From the NCBI GenBank assembly GCA_916613615.1, contig OU744720.1:72257338-72321337 (forward strand): DNA of 64,000 nt. The letters run 5' to 3'. The notes beneath the pieces are model-generated. The model made no database searches. It worked only from the letters and a program-made list of their open reading frames with translations, and had not been told where the DNA came from. Below are positions 22,595 to 34,691 of this stretch, piece by piece (positions within the stretch are counted from its first letter, which is position 1; every line of letters starts with the position of its first letter). This DNA is from Steromphala cineraria. Its lineage: Eukaryota > Mollusca > Gastropoda > Trochida > Trochidae. The translations under genes were made by a program, and so were the position numbers.

Positions 22595-22892
22595 AGGCCC
22601 TTTTCTCATGCACGAATTTACATACATGAGTAAATTTACACACTATGTAATTATACATACATGTGTAATAGTAAATATACTTTCTGTTCACATGTAGTTA
22701 AGCATTATGTTGTATTTGTCAATTACATACAGCCATGTATTATAATAAACGAGGTCGTGTAAAGTTACTCCTAGTGCAATAATACTCATGTATGTAATTG
22801 CGTTCTCATGACACTTTTACATACCCCAAATACATTTACATACATACGTAAATTTACTTACATATGTAAAGGTGTGCATGAGAAAAGGGCCT
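22595..22892. mobile_element. TA-flanked MITE (298 bp) rich in ACATAC/GTAAAT motifs
   Basis: Termini AGGCCCTTTTCTCATGCAC and its reverse complement, flanked by TA on both sides. The interior is simple-sequence-like, built from TTACATACAT and GTAAATTTAC motifs. TA flanks suggest a Tc1/mariner-type mobiliser. Confidence 0.85.
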
Positions 22893-23125
22893 TAGCTTGT
22901 TATTTTTTCTTTCCGTTATTCGTGTTGTTTCCGGCTCAGCGTCGACAACATTATTATTCGGAGAACAAAATTGCCACGAGGCAACTGCTATATCGCCGCA
23001 TTCAAATCTAATAAGCCAGCGAGTTAAACTTTGCGGGGATGTAGGTTTAATATACCCTATATCAGTAATCGTGACTTGTTCCCCCGTGTTCAATTCCTTG
23101 GGCTGTTTTCGACTGTGAGTCGACA

Positions 23126-23400
23126 ATAAATACAATACAATACAATACAATACAATACAATACAATACAATATAGTTTATTTAAGTCTCACCATTTGTAC
23201 AACAGGGGTAAAATACAGCGGTTAAAATGCGATATGTAAAAGCACAAATGCCACCCAAAAGGGTTATGAGAGACTATATATGCTATAAAGCTTAAAATCA
23301 GTATAGGTATTCTAAGTATAAGTATAAGTATATATATACATAAGTGTAGTAAGAATACACGATGTGGTGATGAACAGAACTGGCATGAGTTAATTGACAT
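23126..23400 (-). repeat. Retroposon 3' end with (ATTGT)n tail
   Basis: A (TACAA)n run at 23126..23174 directly precedes sequence that on the minus strand ends GGTGAGACTTAAATAAACT. AATAAA followed by a pentanucleotide tail is how several invertebrate LINE/SINE families end. No coding part was recognised. Confidence 0.45.
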
Positions 23401-25350
23401 GAGTCATTGAAAATAACTTGACGTAATACTTTATCCCACAAGTCCTTTGAGTATCAGAGGTGGTAAACGTTGGTTATACAGCATCCGTTTACCTTGTTTA
23501 ATGATAAAAAAATGCTTCGTTTTATATATTTTTATATGTCTTGATCATTATGATCATTGTAAGTTACAGATGATCGTGTGTACGTACATAGTATATCATA
23601 AACTACCAACCTAGATAGCAACGACCTTTTATGTTTTTCTTATTAAAAATATCTGTCTGTGTTGTCTGGGACTGATAACAAGCTACTTCAGTCTCATCTA
23701 GAAATAGACGGCATATTTTAATGTAAGTTCAACCTCGCCATTATAAAAACATGAAATAGTTAGACCATAAGGGTCTGTTGTCCAATTGTTTAAATGGTTA
23801 GTCAGACCATGAGATTAGACAACAAGGCCCGAAGGCATGGTCAAACGTACTTAGATCATGGCCACACATGTAATTTATCAAACGTTAAGTTAAATCAAAA
23901 GTTGATGTTTATGTTCTTGACTGCGACCGTCACACAAGTAACTGACATCAAAACTAAACTATTGAGCTCATGAAATTTGCGTGAGAACGCATCATCACGA
24001 GATGCACGTGCAGCTTCACTTTCAACAAACGTATGCTTTGATTTTTGTCATTTAGGCAAGGGATATGGAAACGATCGGATGTATATTGACAGCTCTATAT
24101 CTGTAGTCCTGATTTCCGTATTTATGTTCATTTGCAGGCATCGTGTAGCCATTTGCCGTCGTCTCAATGCTTAACGACTGAATTGACTCTTGACTCTGGA
24201 TGACGAATGCTGAAAAGGGGGAGATCCACCGAAATGCATTTCAAGGGTATCTTTTGAACCAAAGCTGTTCTTTACTGCATTGTGACCTAAAAAAAGCCTG
24301 CCCTATCTGCAAAATCATTTTTTTGTATTAAAATGCATATTTGTCGTTTGTTATTACCATCGATGTGGTTTTAATATATACAATGTCATGCATGTTGTGA
24401 TACGTGATTAGTACTCAGTGACTTAATTGTCAAATAGAAACTATGACTCAATCATTAAAATCAACTATTCTAACATGACACGAAAACTAGTTTGAAAATA
24501 CTGCGTTCTGATTGGTTACTCATAAACATTTTGGAGTAATTATTTCGCCGATAATCACCTCTAAATATTTACGACCGCTTCACATTCCTCCGCGCAAGAG
24601 TATACAATCTGCACTCAGCGACTTTCTGTTTACAATAGACATGTTGGCGACGACACTTTAAATTTCAATATCAGAAACTTGTCGACATTTTGAAACACCT
24701 ACAAATTTTATTCGAATAACCAGGTGTTTTTTTTCCTGTTTGAAGTGTTTCTTACTGCTTCGCGATGTAAATTAATCACAGTCCAGATCTGAAAACAAAA
24801 TCAACGATCGCAACACCTCTCATACAGCGGTTCGTCAAATGAACGGAAGCGACTTTATTCTTTAATTTCGCTGAATGCTGTCACTGCCCCTACCTCTAAT
24901 TTACAAGTGACCACTTTTCCTGTCACAGTCTCCCCAACCATGACACAAAATTTAACTTTCTTGACAGGTTCCACTAAGTTTGAAACAGTTCACCGACACG
25001 TAGTGAACAACTATTTTCAGAATAACGTCCCTTGATTTGGTCAGTCCTTGTCGCTCTTGTAGGAGTGATGGGTCGACCCATGGATTTAGGTAAAAATTCG
25101 TAACTTTGACGACATTGAAAACTGTTTTCTATTGATAATATGCTCAATAGATTACAGATGAGTCAATTTAAAAACGTGTTTTCTGTATGTAATGACATTT
25201 TAATTGTTATGTGTTCTTTATGAAAGTGGACTGTACCGTTGTTTTGCAAGTGACTGGAACCGGTCTGCACCGGTTTGACCTAATCACATTGCTTTTGCGC
25301 AATTCAAAATAGTTCCACCTTTTTTTACTAATTAGTCATGTTAGAATGGT
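23401..25350. other. No supported feature
   Basis: AT-rich with a few GC-richer stretches (24580-25080). No repeat shared with the rest of the window. Confidence 0.5.
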
Positions 25351-25465
25351 GATAAATCCATTCTGTTTTTTATTTTGGGGTTGTATGTCGTGCATTCTTT
25401 AATATATTTAGGGGTAAAGAATGCACGACATACAACCTCAAAATAAAAAACAGAATGGATTTATC
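25351..25465. repeat. 50-bp-arm hairpin (inverted repeat)
   Basis: Arms 25351..25400 and 25416..25465 are reverse complements with a single mismatch and a 15-nt loop. The right arm is the beginning of the 473-bp tandem unit, so the left arm is an inverted copy of that unit's first 50 bases. Confidence 0.9.
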
Positions 25466-26353
25466 CCCTAATTAAATAGAGCATTGCTCAGCCAGGAGTT
25501 TAGAAATAAACGTTTATGCTAGAACGTCGATTCTAGCCATTTCCGATACTAATACTTTCTATAATATAAATCCTTATATGTTAGAATTCATTCATTGATT
25601 TTCATTTGTCGTCGAGTTTTTATGTCACAGTTGACAAAATGGTATAGCTGAAAATGTGTATTGATTGTTTTGCCTTGATTTAGCTGTATTAGGAACGTAT
25701 AACAAAATCGTTGAAATTTCGCCACAACCCTTTTTTACATGTAAGATGAGATAAATAAATGTGTAAAGAAATAAGAAACAAAATATGAAATGATTTTAAG
25801 AGCAGTTTTTAAGGAGAACGAATGTTTTTTTTAGTAATGGTTGAAATGTAGTCTTAGAATGTAGCTTATGAAGTACACGAAGAGGGGTAAAGAATGCACG
25901 ACATACAACCTCAAAATAAAAAACAGAATGGATTTATCCCCTAATTAAATAGAGCATTGCTCAGCCAGGAGTTTAGAAATAAACGTTTATGCTAGAACGT
26001 CGATTCTAGCCATTTCCGATACTAATACTTTCTATAATATAAATCCTTATATGTTAGAATTCATTCATTGATTTTCATTTGTCGTCGAGTTTTTATGTCA
26101 CAGTTGACAAAATGGTATAGCTGAAAATGTGTATTGATTGTTTTGCCTTGATTTAGCTGTATTAGGAACGTATAACAAAATCGTTGAAATTTCGCCACAA
26201 CCCTTTTTTACATGTAAGATGAGATAAATAAATGTGTAAAGAAATAAGAAACAAAATATGAAATGATTTTAAGAGCAGTTTTTAAGGAGAACGAATGTTT
26301 TTTTTAGTAATGGTTGAAATGTAGTCTTAGAATGTAGCTTATGAAGTACACGA
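25411..26353 (+). repeat. 473-bp tandem duplication, two copies with no visible difference
   Basis: Unit 1 is 25411..25883 and unit 2 is 25884..26353; by eye they are the same throughout. Each begins GGGGTAAAGAATGCACGACA and ends AAGTACACGA. There is no long ORF. The pair ends 14 bp before the target-site duplication of the LINE, so it lies outside that LINE. Confidence 0.92.
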
Positions 26354-26380
26354 TTTTATGGATAATCAACTTCTTTATTC
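26354..26380 (-). mobile_element. Penelope-like element terminus, left part (split by the LINE)
   Basis: On the minus strand, joining 32110..32084 to 26380..26354 gives a terminus of the kind GAAACGTCGCTATCC, then TGTGAATAAAG, then AAGTTGATTATCCA. From memory this resembles the ends of Penelope-like retroelements. The LINE has split it at 26380/32071. Only the terminus is visible; I found no reverse transcriptase or GIY-YIG domain. Confidence 0.4.
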
Positions 26381-26602
26381 CGGTTGCGCATGGAAAAGAC
26401 TTCCGGTTGCGCATGGAAAACAGCAAGACACGTTGAGATCGAGCTCCCGCTACTTCCCTCTCCAAATCGAAATGAATCAGGATTCCTAGACGAAACTATA
26501 GACTCTTCACGCATTAAAGGGCAAGAGAATCTAATTATATTTATATAGAAGTGTCAATTTAAGAATATTCATAAACATTTACTTGAAATTAAAACCGCCG
26601 TA

Positions 26603-27328
26603 ATGACTTCGACCCGATCATCGTCGTCAATGGAGGAAATTGTTAAAGCGTCCGAAAAAAGACTTTCAGAACTGATGTTCAGTGTGAGAGACGAATTAAA
26701 AGCCTCTATAACCGACGTAAAAACAGAAATTACTGAACTGAAGACGAAAGTCGATAGTGTTGAACACGACTTAGCGGGACACGGAAATGACATTTCACAA
26801 CTTCGCACGGAAATGGCTGAACTAAAGAAGTCATATACGGCGTTAGAGCGGCAGTGCATCCTCAAGGATCTGCACGACAGAAAACCCAATCTTCTTTTCT
26901 ATGGTATCTCGGAAACACCTAAAGAAAACACAGAGGATGTTTTGAAGGATTTCTTTAAAGATAAACTCAAATTTTCTGAGGCCAGGGTAAACAATATCAT
27001 GTTCAAAAATGCTCACCGACTCCCGAAATCAGAGTATCAACGAGAACACCGTCCTTCTGCACCGACCAGCATCATTGCTACCTTTATCAAGATGTCTGAC
27101 CGGGACGACATATTTGACGCGAAGAAGCTCTTAAAAGGGACCGGGATAAGTATCCAAACAGATATACCAGCACTTATGAAGAAGCGGAGAGCCATCCTGA
27201 GTCGCCAGGCAAACCAGATCCGTGAAGATACCAATCTGTGGACAAGAGTTCGCGTTGTGGGCACGGAAGTTGTCCTGGAGGTGACAGAACCACATAACCC
27301 TTCTTCCACATGGAAGAAATATGACTGA
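26603..27328 (+). CDS. LINE ORF1 protein (L1-type RNA-binding chaperone)
   Basis: An intact 241-residue frame. Residues 10 to about 90 are heptad-rich, highly charged sequence typical of the trimerising coiled coil of L1 ORF1 proteins. Residues about 94-170 look like the RRM domain: NLLFYGISET forms the RNP-like strand and PTSIIATFIKMSDRDDIFDA the second half. A C-terminal domain runs to residue 241 (KKRRAILSRQANQIREDT, then a WTRVRVVG strand). ORF1 proteins of this family bind their own RNA and form the ribonucleoprotein used in target-primed reverse transcription. The length is short but within the range for invertebrate L1/Tx1 elements. It is the only undamaged ORF of this element. Confidence 0.85.
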   Translation: MTSTRSSSSMEEIVKASEKRLSELMFSVRDELKASITDVKTEITELKTKVDSVEHDLAGHGNDISQLRTEMAELKKSYTALERQCILKDLHDRKPNLLFYGISETPKENTEDVLKDFFKDKLKFSEARVNNIMFKNAHRLPKSEYQREHRPSAPTSIIATFIKMSDRDDIFDAKKLLKGTGISIQTDIPALMKKRRAILSRQANQIREDTNLWTRVRVVGTEVVLEVTEPHNPSSTWKKYD

Positions 27329-28071
27329 AAGCTTTTGTTTACATTAACCGAGGAGATACTTTCCTTTAGACAATAAATATGAATTGATACCAATATAATC
27401 TGAAATGACTCATTAAATAACAAATTTCCTTTCTTAAGAAATCATGATTTATATTATCAGCATAAACTGCTGAAAGTACATTTTTTTCAACCAATTATAA
27501 ACAGTGTTACCTCAAAATAATTCCTATATATCTCTTTGACTTTAACGAGTTGTACGCAGGCGGTATGCCTAAATGCACGTGCACCTCGTGAACGGGAAAA
27601 CGCCATGTGTTTGAGAACAGCCGATATACAGACACGGATACTACGGCCTCTCTGTTGGTGTGCACTGTTTAATATGTGATTTGTGTTATTCATTCATTAA
27701 GGAATTCAATGTGGATTTACAAGGAATGTGAATGACACTAAACCTGTAAGTATGTCACTTTTATGTTGAATTGGATTTCGTTTCTTATACAAGTTTGAGA
27801 AACAGAGCGTTTTCCAAAATGTATGCATTATGAGTACGTATGATTTCTATTTTGAATTTAGCCTTCTTATGGAGGGGGAACAAATAGCGGTTGCTATGTG
27901 AACTTCTTTCATGACGACTGAAGTCATGACTAGTGTAGTTATGTTTGTTTTTGTGTTTATTCTCTACAAAATCACTTTTGTTCAATTCTATGCTTCATCA
28001 TATATGTCAAAAATGGGTACCATATGCTCTCAATTTAGAGTTGCAAGTCAGATAGGCATACCATAGATGTT
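27329..28071 (+). other. Inter-ORF spacer of the LINE
   Basis: 743 bp separate ORF1 and ORF2, much more than the few tens of bases usual in mammalian L1. I see no second element or tRNA inside it. A GC-richer patch at 27545-27665 is the only distinct part. It may hold sequence for internal translation of ORF2, but nothing in the sequence proves that. Confidence 0.5.
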
Positions 28072-31000
28072 ATGACAGGGAAACTAAAGATTATCTGTTC
28101 AAATTGCCAGGGTCTTAATGCTTATAAAAAAAGGACTGACGTCTTTGAAAATCTTAAAAAAAAGAAAGGAGATATTTACTGTATTCAAGACACTCACTTT
28201 ACTAAAGAATTAGAACAAAAAATCAAACTTGAGTGGGGCTCATCAGAAGCTCGATTTAGTTCTTTTACCAGCCAGTCAAGAGGAGTAGCAATTCTTTTTA
28301 AAGATTCCTTTGAATTCAATATTATAGAAGAAATTGGTGACGATGAAAACGGAAATTACCTAGTACTAAAAATGAAAATAGATAATGAGATACTCAGTCT
28401 ATCGTGTATATATGGTCCAAATACAGATACTCCAGATTTTTATGGAAATATTAAGGAAAAAATTAAACGTTTAGAAACAGAAACCAATATCATTTGTGGA
28501 GACTTTAACCTAGTACAAGATCAACAGAAGGATACTTTCAACTATAAACATATAAACAATCCTAATTCGAAGCAAATAGTTCAAGATATGATGGAGGAAC
28601 TTAATCTATACGACCCATGGAGAGAAGCAAATATTGATTTGAAACGATATACCTGGAGAAAACCCAAACCATTAAAACAGGCACGTTAAATTTCTTTTTA
28701 ACAAGTAGAAATTTAGAAAAATCAATTAAGTCAACAGCTATAACAACAAGCTACAGATCTGATCACTCTATTGTTTCATTAGACCTAGAATTCACTAAAT
28801 TAGACAGGGGGAGAGGCTTTTGGAAATTCAATAACAGTTTACTGCATGACAATACTTATGTAGCTGGGGCTAAACGGATAATTGAGGAAACAGTTGAACA
28901 ATATCACACTAGAAATATTGATGGTGAAAAACAATTGAAAATAAATTAGCAACTTTTTTTCGAAACGTTGTTATGTAATATTAGAGGCTTTTCGATAAAA
29001 TATTCGTCAACAAAGAAAAAAGAAAGAGAAAAAGAAGAAAAAGACATAGATATACTACTAGAAAAATTAGAATATGATTTAGATACGTGTGATGATAATG
29101 AAAAGACTGAACATATCACAAAAATAAACGATGTAAAAAGTAGAAAACTTGAATTAAATAAGATAAGGACAGACGGCGTTATACTTAGATCAAAGGCAAC
29201 TAGCATTGAAGAGGGAGAGAAACCAACTAAATACTTTTTGTCTCTTGAAAAACAAAGGTTTCTAAATAAAGCCATTACAAAATTGAATAATGAGGGCAAA
29301 ATGATAACCGATACAAATGGTATTATTCAACATGTAAAATCCTATTATAATAACCTTTATACAAGTAGAGAAGTGAAGGATGCAAATCTTGAACTGTTAT
29401 TTGCAAATAGCGACATTCCTAAATTAACTACAGAGGAATCGGATAGTCTCGAAGGGGAACTTCAATATCAGGAAGTCCTTAAGGCCCTAAAGAACATGAA
29501 GAATGAAAAAAGTCCTGGTCCATCTGGATTTACAACCGAATTCTACAAGTTTTTCTGGAGGGACATACACTCATTTTTGATAAACTCTTTAAATTGTTCG
29601 TTTAGGAAAGGTGAATTATCAATAAGTCAAAAACAAGGGCTAATTACATGTATACCAAAAAAGGAAAAGTCAAGGGAATACATAAAGAATTATCGACCAA
29701 TATCATTACTTAACACATCATACAAGATAGCATCAGCAACGATATCTGCACGTATCAAAAAAGTTTTACCGACAATTATTAATGAAGACCAAAAAGGTTT
29801 TATGAAAGGCAGATATATAGGAGAATGTACAAGATTAGTACAGGACATAATGGAATATACGGACTATATGAACATACCAGGTATCCTGATACTTATCGAT
29901 TTTGAAAAGGCATTTGATTCAGTCGAATGGAAATTTATTGATAGCTGTCTAAATTTCTTCAATTTCGGACCATCTCTTAAACAATGGATCAAAACATTTT
30001 ACTCAGATATAACTTCAAGTGTTTTAATAAATGGATTTGCTTCAGATTTTTTCAAAATTACAAGAGGTTGCAGACAAGGCGACCCATTGTCGCCCTATAT
30101 TTTTCTAATTTGTGCTGAAATACTTGCTCACATGTTACGAACTAATGAAAACATAAAAGGTATTGAAATGTTGGACCTTGAATATCTCCTTACTCAATTT
30201 GCTGACGATACGACAATAATTCTTGATGGAACTGAGAAATGTTTTAAGGCGACTATGGATACTTTGAATATATATGCATCTTTCTCTGGCTTAAAAATAA
30301 ACATTGAGAAAACGAAGGTAATATGGATTGGATCAAAACAACTTTCATCTACAAAATACTGTGATTCAATAGACATGGACTGGACACAACGTTCTTTTAC
30401 ACTCCTCGGTATACATTTTCAGCATAATGTGGCAGAAATGGTTGAAAGAAATTATAAAGATAAACTAAAGAAGATTGATAACCAAATGACTCTATGGTCT
30501 CGAAGAGATCTTACACCTATGGGTAGGATAACTGTTCTCAAAAGTCTTATACTGCCAACACTAAACCATCTCTTTACATCAATTCCTAACCCAAAAGTTG
30601 ATACTATAAATACACTACAACAAAAATGCTTTCAATTCATTTGGAGGGGAAAGCCAGATAAAGTCAAACGAAGCGTGATTGTACAAGACTACGAAAAGGG
30701 GGGACTAAGGGCGCCATTAATTTTAGAAACTATACTATCACAAAAAGTATCTTGGATAAGAAGACTGTACTCTAAGAATACAAATTTGAACAATTTAACA
30801 AAATGCTTCCTACCACTTTCCGTTTTAAATCCTATAGAAATGGGATCAACCTATTTAAAAAGATCTATTATACCAAATATTAGAAATGTCTTTTGGAAAG
30901 ATGTTTTCGATGCATGGGCCACATTAAAAAGTTGCATTAGTGTAAACAATTTTCAAAGTGAATACCTATGGACCAATGACAATATCTTGATTGACAACAA

Positions 31001-31859
31001 ACCAGTCTTGTTAGACCATTATGTAAAATCAAACATACTTTTCATTAATGACTTTTTAAAGGATGATGGTTCATTCTTTGATTTTACTGAATTTAAAAAA
31101 ATATACCATTTGAAAACAAACTTTTTAGAATTTAATGGATTGATTCAATCTATGAAAAAATACATTCGAAAGAATGTAAGCTTTAACAAGAAACTTGATT
31201 TGCCATTTATTCCTGATAGTTTGAAAATACTGTTTAAGTCAACTAAAGGATGTAAAGATTTTTACATGAATCTGTCAAAATCATATTTGTCACATAATCG
31301 AGTCAGTAGCGAAATAAAATGGGAAATGGAGCTTGGACTAAATATAGATAAAGATGAGTGGAAGATATATAATTATATTCCTTTTAGGAGCACAATTAGC
31401 TACAAGTTACGATGGTTTCAATACCGAATCATCCATAGAATATTAACAACAAATAAAAGTGCTGTCATGTTTAAATTACAAGATTCCCCATTATGTACCT
31501 TTTGTAAATGCCAAAATGAAACTATAAAACATCTGTTATATGACTGTGTACATGTAAAGAGTCTGTGGCATCGCTTATTTGACTGGATCAAAAGTAAAAC
31601 TGATGTCAGTTTGAATCCAAATATTACACATATATTTTTCGGTTATAAAGAAAAACGAAATGACGTTCTAAATTTGATTTTTACTGTTACAAAACACTTT
31701 ATTTACACCTGTAAATGCCAAAACAAAAAACCTCACATAGAGGGCCTAAAATCAGTTTTACAGGAAACATATAACGTAAGTAAACAGATACTCTACACCG
31801 AATGCAGATACGAAAATTTCATGTCATTTTGGTCTTCATGCCACAGTCTTTTTACATAA
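28072..31859 (+). pseudogene. LINE ORF2 (endonuclease-reverse transcriptase), one frameshift and one stop
   Basis: This is the replicase of the LINE, about 1,260 codons. An exonuclease/endonuclease domain runs from the start: NCQGL (11-15), IQDTH (Asp40 where most L1 enzymes have Glu), SRGVAILF, YGPN and GDFN (143-146). A one-base deletion near 28687 then breaks the frame. Sequence homologous to the SDH catalytic motif (28758..28766) continues in the next frame to an in-frame TAG at 28947..28949. After this a long frame runs to 31859. It carries RT blocks IPKKEKS...NYRPISLLN, LILIDFEKAFDS, RGCRQGDPLSPY and FADD (30198..30209), and ends with a Cys-rich C-terminal motif (CTFCKCQ...HLLYDC). All RT core motifs are present. 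The two lesions make it a recently disabled copy unless the assembly is wrong. Confidence 0.88.
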
Positions 31860-32070
31860 AAATACTATCTTTTGCTCTAATGTGTGAAATTGTATACCGT
31901 GTAAACCAATTGTGATAACTGTTCATTATTCAATTTGCTATAGACAGATGAAATGTATACATGCAAACCAATCATGATAACTTTGAAAGTATTTATATAC
32001 ATGTAGATGTAACATGTTACAAGAAAATGTATGGTACCTCAGAAAAGAAATAAAGTGATAAAAAAAAAAA

Positions 32071-32112
32071 AACTTCTTTATTCACAGGATAGCGACGTTT
32101 CGGTATAGATCC
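32071..32112 (-). mobile_element. Penelope-like element terminus, right part
   Basis: Right-hand half of the interrupted terminus, beginning with the 13-bp target duplication of the LINE and continuing CACAGGATAGCGACGTTTCG. Beyond about 32112 the resemblance fades. Confidence 0.4.
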
Positions 32113-33108
32113 TTATATATGATTCTTGAAAACTGTAAGCTGGATATCCATAATATCATTTACTTCACTACCTTACAATTTCTATAATGCCACTAAAACA
32201 ATCTATCTTATGTCGTTGTGCAATGATTCAATAAAGGTGAAAATTCGTGCAAGACAAACTAATGTTGAAAACTTTATTTACTTTATCCATAACACACAAT
32301 GAGAACATACAATAAATGTTTAATAGTTCTCACAAATTTATTTGCCTTTGATTCATTTCTGAGAACTTGTATTTCCTGACATTGACAATGAATGTTTTTA
32401 ACCATGTCGGATACGAAAGTTTAAAAAGTTTGCCTGTTGACATTTTACTATGTTGACCTATCTTTATTTTGTAACATGGTCATTTTTTTATAGAATGGAC
32501 AAGAATGAAGCATGAGGATTCAAACTTGAAGACCTATCAGGAACAAAACCATATCTTCTTGAACTTGTCAAGAAGATTGGGACGATTTTAAAAGATTTTC
32601 AGTCTTTGATGAAGTTGACAAGAAGAGAACCCATCTAGCTCAGCTCAACTCAAGGCCTTCATTCGTACATGTAATTAACCATCAGTGGCACTACAGCTAA
32701 TCTTGGAGCACATGTATTATTACTGTACTCTCGGTAGGTTCATTCAATGGTTAGTCATCACTCTTCTTCCATGCACGTACAATGTAGTCTGTCACATTAA
32801 GTTACTCGCCTGGAAAAAAAACGGTAGTAGATTTAGTTCAAGATCTTTCCAGTTGAAAAGTGATGCCGTTTTTGCTGCTTTGTTGAAATTTAAAAAAAGA
32901 TTTAGCCTGTCTGAAATTATAGACGATTACGAGTTCAGCAATTACATTTTATGGAATATCTTAATCTGATAATTTGTTTACTTTTTTAATATATAACAGT
33001 GTAGTATGCTGCAAGGGAACAGCTTGACCATATTAATGCTTATATATATATTTCTCTTCATAATTCCATATCTTTTGACGGTTCCCAGTAAAAGAAGTTT
33101 TATCTTGA
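32113..33108. other. No supported feature
   Basis: A 94-codon frame at 32685..32969 has no recognised motif or splice support. Confidence 0.5.
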
Positions 33109-33467
33109 AGAGACAGAGGCACGTTTTTTTTTCAAATTTGATATTTTCAATTTTTCACTGATAATTGTACGTTAATGCTAAAAGTACTATTTTGATAGTG
33201 TCAAAAATCTCATTACACAAACCAATCATCCATAGTCGGAGAACAAATTATAAAAAATCACATAAAGTCCATTGGCGGCCATTTTTTTTTTAACACCTTT
33301 AATTCATTTTGTGTAAGAAAAAGGAAACGCATGGCAATATTTTACATTATATATTTGATTTGTTACTCTTTCATTTAGTTTGAATACATTGTCTTTCAAT
33401 TGGAACCATTGATTTTCATTTTCCTGACATCACCTTATATTCTCACTAAAAACGTGTTAGTGCCCCA
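33109..33467 (+). mobile_element. TTAA MITE, copy 6 (diverged)
   Basis: Left end degenerate (AGAGACAGAGGCACG), right end AAAACGTGTTAGTGCCCC. The internal blocks are well kept (TGTGTAAGAAAAAGGAAACG). Confidence 0.8.
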
Positions 33468-34164
33468 TAAACGTAATTCCTTTTTAATAAGCTATCTTAT
33501 GGAGCGTCCTTAGTAAGATCGAATCAATAGTGTTCAATCATCGCTGTGACTTAAATCATGAAATTCATGCATAAAAAATAAACAAATAAAGTATTATTCG
33601 ATGAAACTTCTTTTGTAGAATATCTGCAATCAACATAATGTTTAAACATGGTTGCTCTTGTTACACTCTTCAATGTAGATTAATTAATAGATAAATTGAT
33701 TAGTTTTTTTTATTATGGTGAATATATTTTCTATCATCGGGAATTTGTTACGAGATATGAATGTTTTAAACATATATAGAGAATGGTGTTTATAACCAAG
33801 ACATGTATGTTCCTTTACAATTGTAAATTTCCATTGTTAAAGGTTAAAATGTTCGTTTTAGATCACAAAGTGAAAACTTGGAATTAAGCTTAAAAATCCA
33901 TACTTTTTATATATTATTGTAAAATTTCCTCTATTTACGAGCTACACCCTACAATCTGAGCCAATCCGTTTTTTTCAAAATTGTTTTGCTGTGATGCGAA
34001 AGTAAATAACATAATTTACTATTTAGATCTACAAAATTTCACACATTCATTTTGAAAATGGCAAATATACGTAAATACTTGTTTTCAATGAAAATCTTGA
34101 AACAGACATATATTTGCAGGAGGCAAATTCACAAGTCCAGTTAATATGGATACTACATGTACAT

Positions 34165-34250
34165 ATTATATGCGTATAGCGAACAACGGATATAGCGAAC
34201 TAAATTCTTTGGTCCCTTTCAGTTCGTTGTATCCGTGTTTTAGTGTACAT
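34165..34250. repeat. Short dispersed-repeat-like segment with GCGAAC/GTTCG motifs
   Basis: Contains TATAGCGAAC twice and AGTTCGTTGTATCCG, an inverted arrangement around TTTGGTCCCTTTC. This pattern is common in invertebrate genomes; only one copy is in the window. Confidence 0.35.
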
Positions 34251-34691
34251 GTAGTTAAATAACCGATCGAAAGGTATCAACTCAATCAATCTTTATTCAA
34301 TACTCAAAGGCCATAGTACATTTTATAGTATTATACAGTTCAATATACATATAAATGTGTTTTACACACAAAAAGCATAATGAAATGTTATTCAGCGTCA
34401 CTACTGTCTTCTGATCTTAAATGCGTGGTATATAAAAAGGACACACAAGCAAAAAATGGAACTCATCTTCCAAGAGGTTATTAATGCACGATTTACATAG
34501 ATTTACATAAATCTGCCCTTTTCACTCCATAAATCATGTGAGGAACATCTGAAGCGTGCTACACTTACTCTGAATTTTCTTATAATATAGCAATTTCAAT
34601 AAAAGTTATGTTTTTTTCGAAGCTTTTCTTTTGTCAGTTGATATTGTTATGATAAACATCGAACAAGTGAATATTAAGGACAGAATGAAGC

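Larger units (their letters stand above)
26381..32070 (+). mobile_element. Full-length L1/Tx1-type LINE with 13-bp target-site duplication
   Basis: A non-LTR retrotransposon of about 5.7 kb bounded by identical 13-bp duplications (AACTTCTTTATTC at 26368..26380 and 32071..32083) and ending in a run of about 12 A. The order is a 222-bp 5' UTR opening with two copies of CGGTTGCGCATGGAAAA, ORF1 (26603..27328), an unusually long 743-bp inter-ORF spacer, ORF2 (28072..31859, two lesions), and a 3' UTR with an internal ~75-bp direct repeat around 31885-31990. Two ORFs, a coiled-coil/RRM ORF1 and an apurinic-type endonuclease place it in the L1 superfamily; the Tx1 clade is likely. The target is the end of a Penelope-like element. 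Confidence 0.9.

Noticed and set aside
25411..26353. 473-bp repeats as promoter monomers of the LINE 5' UTR
   Set aside because: The LINE's own 13-bp target duplication starts at 26368, after the repeats, so they lie outside the element.
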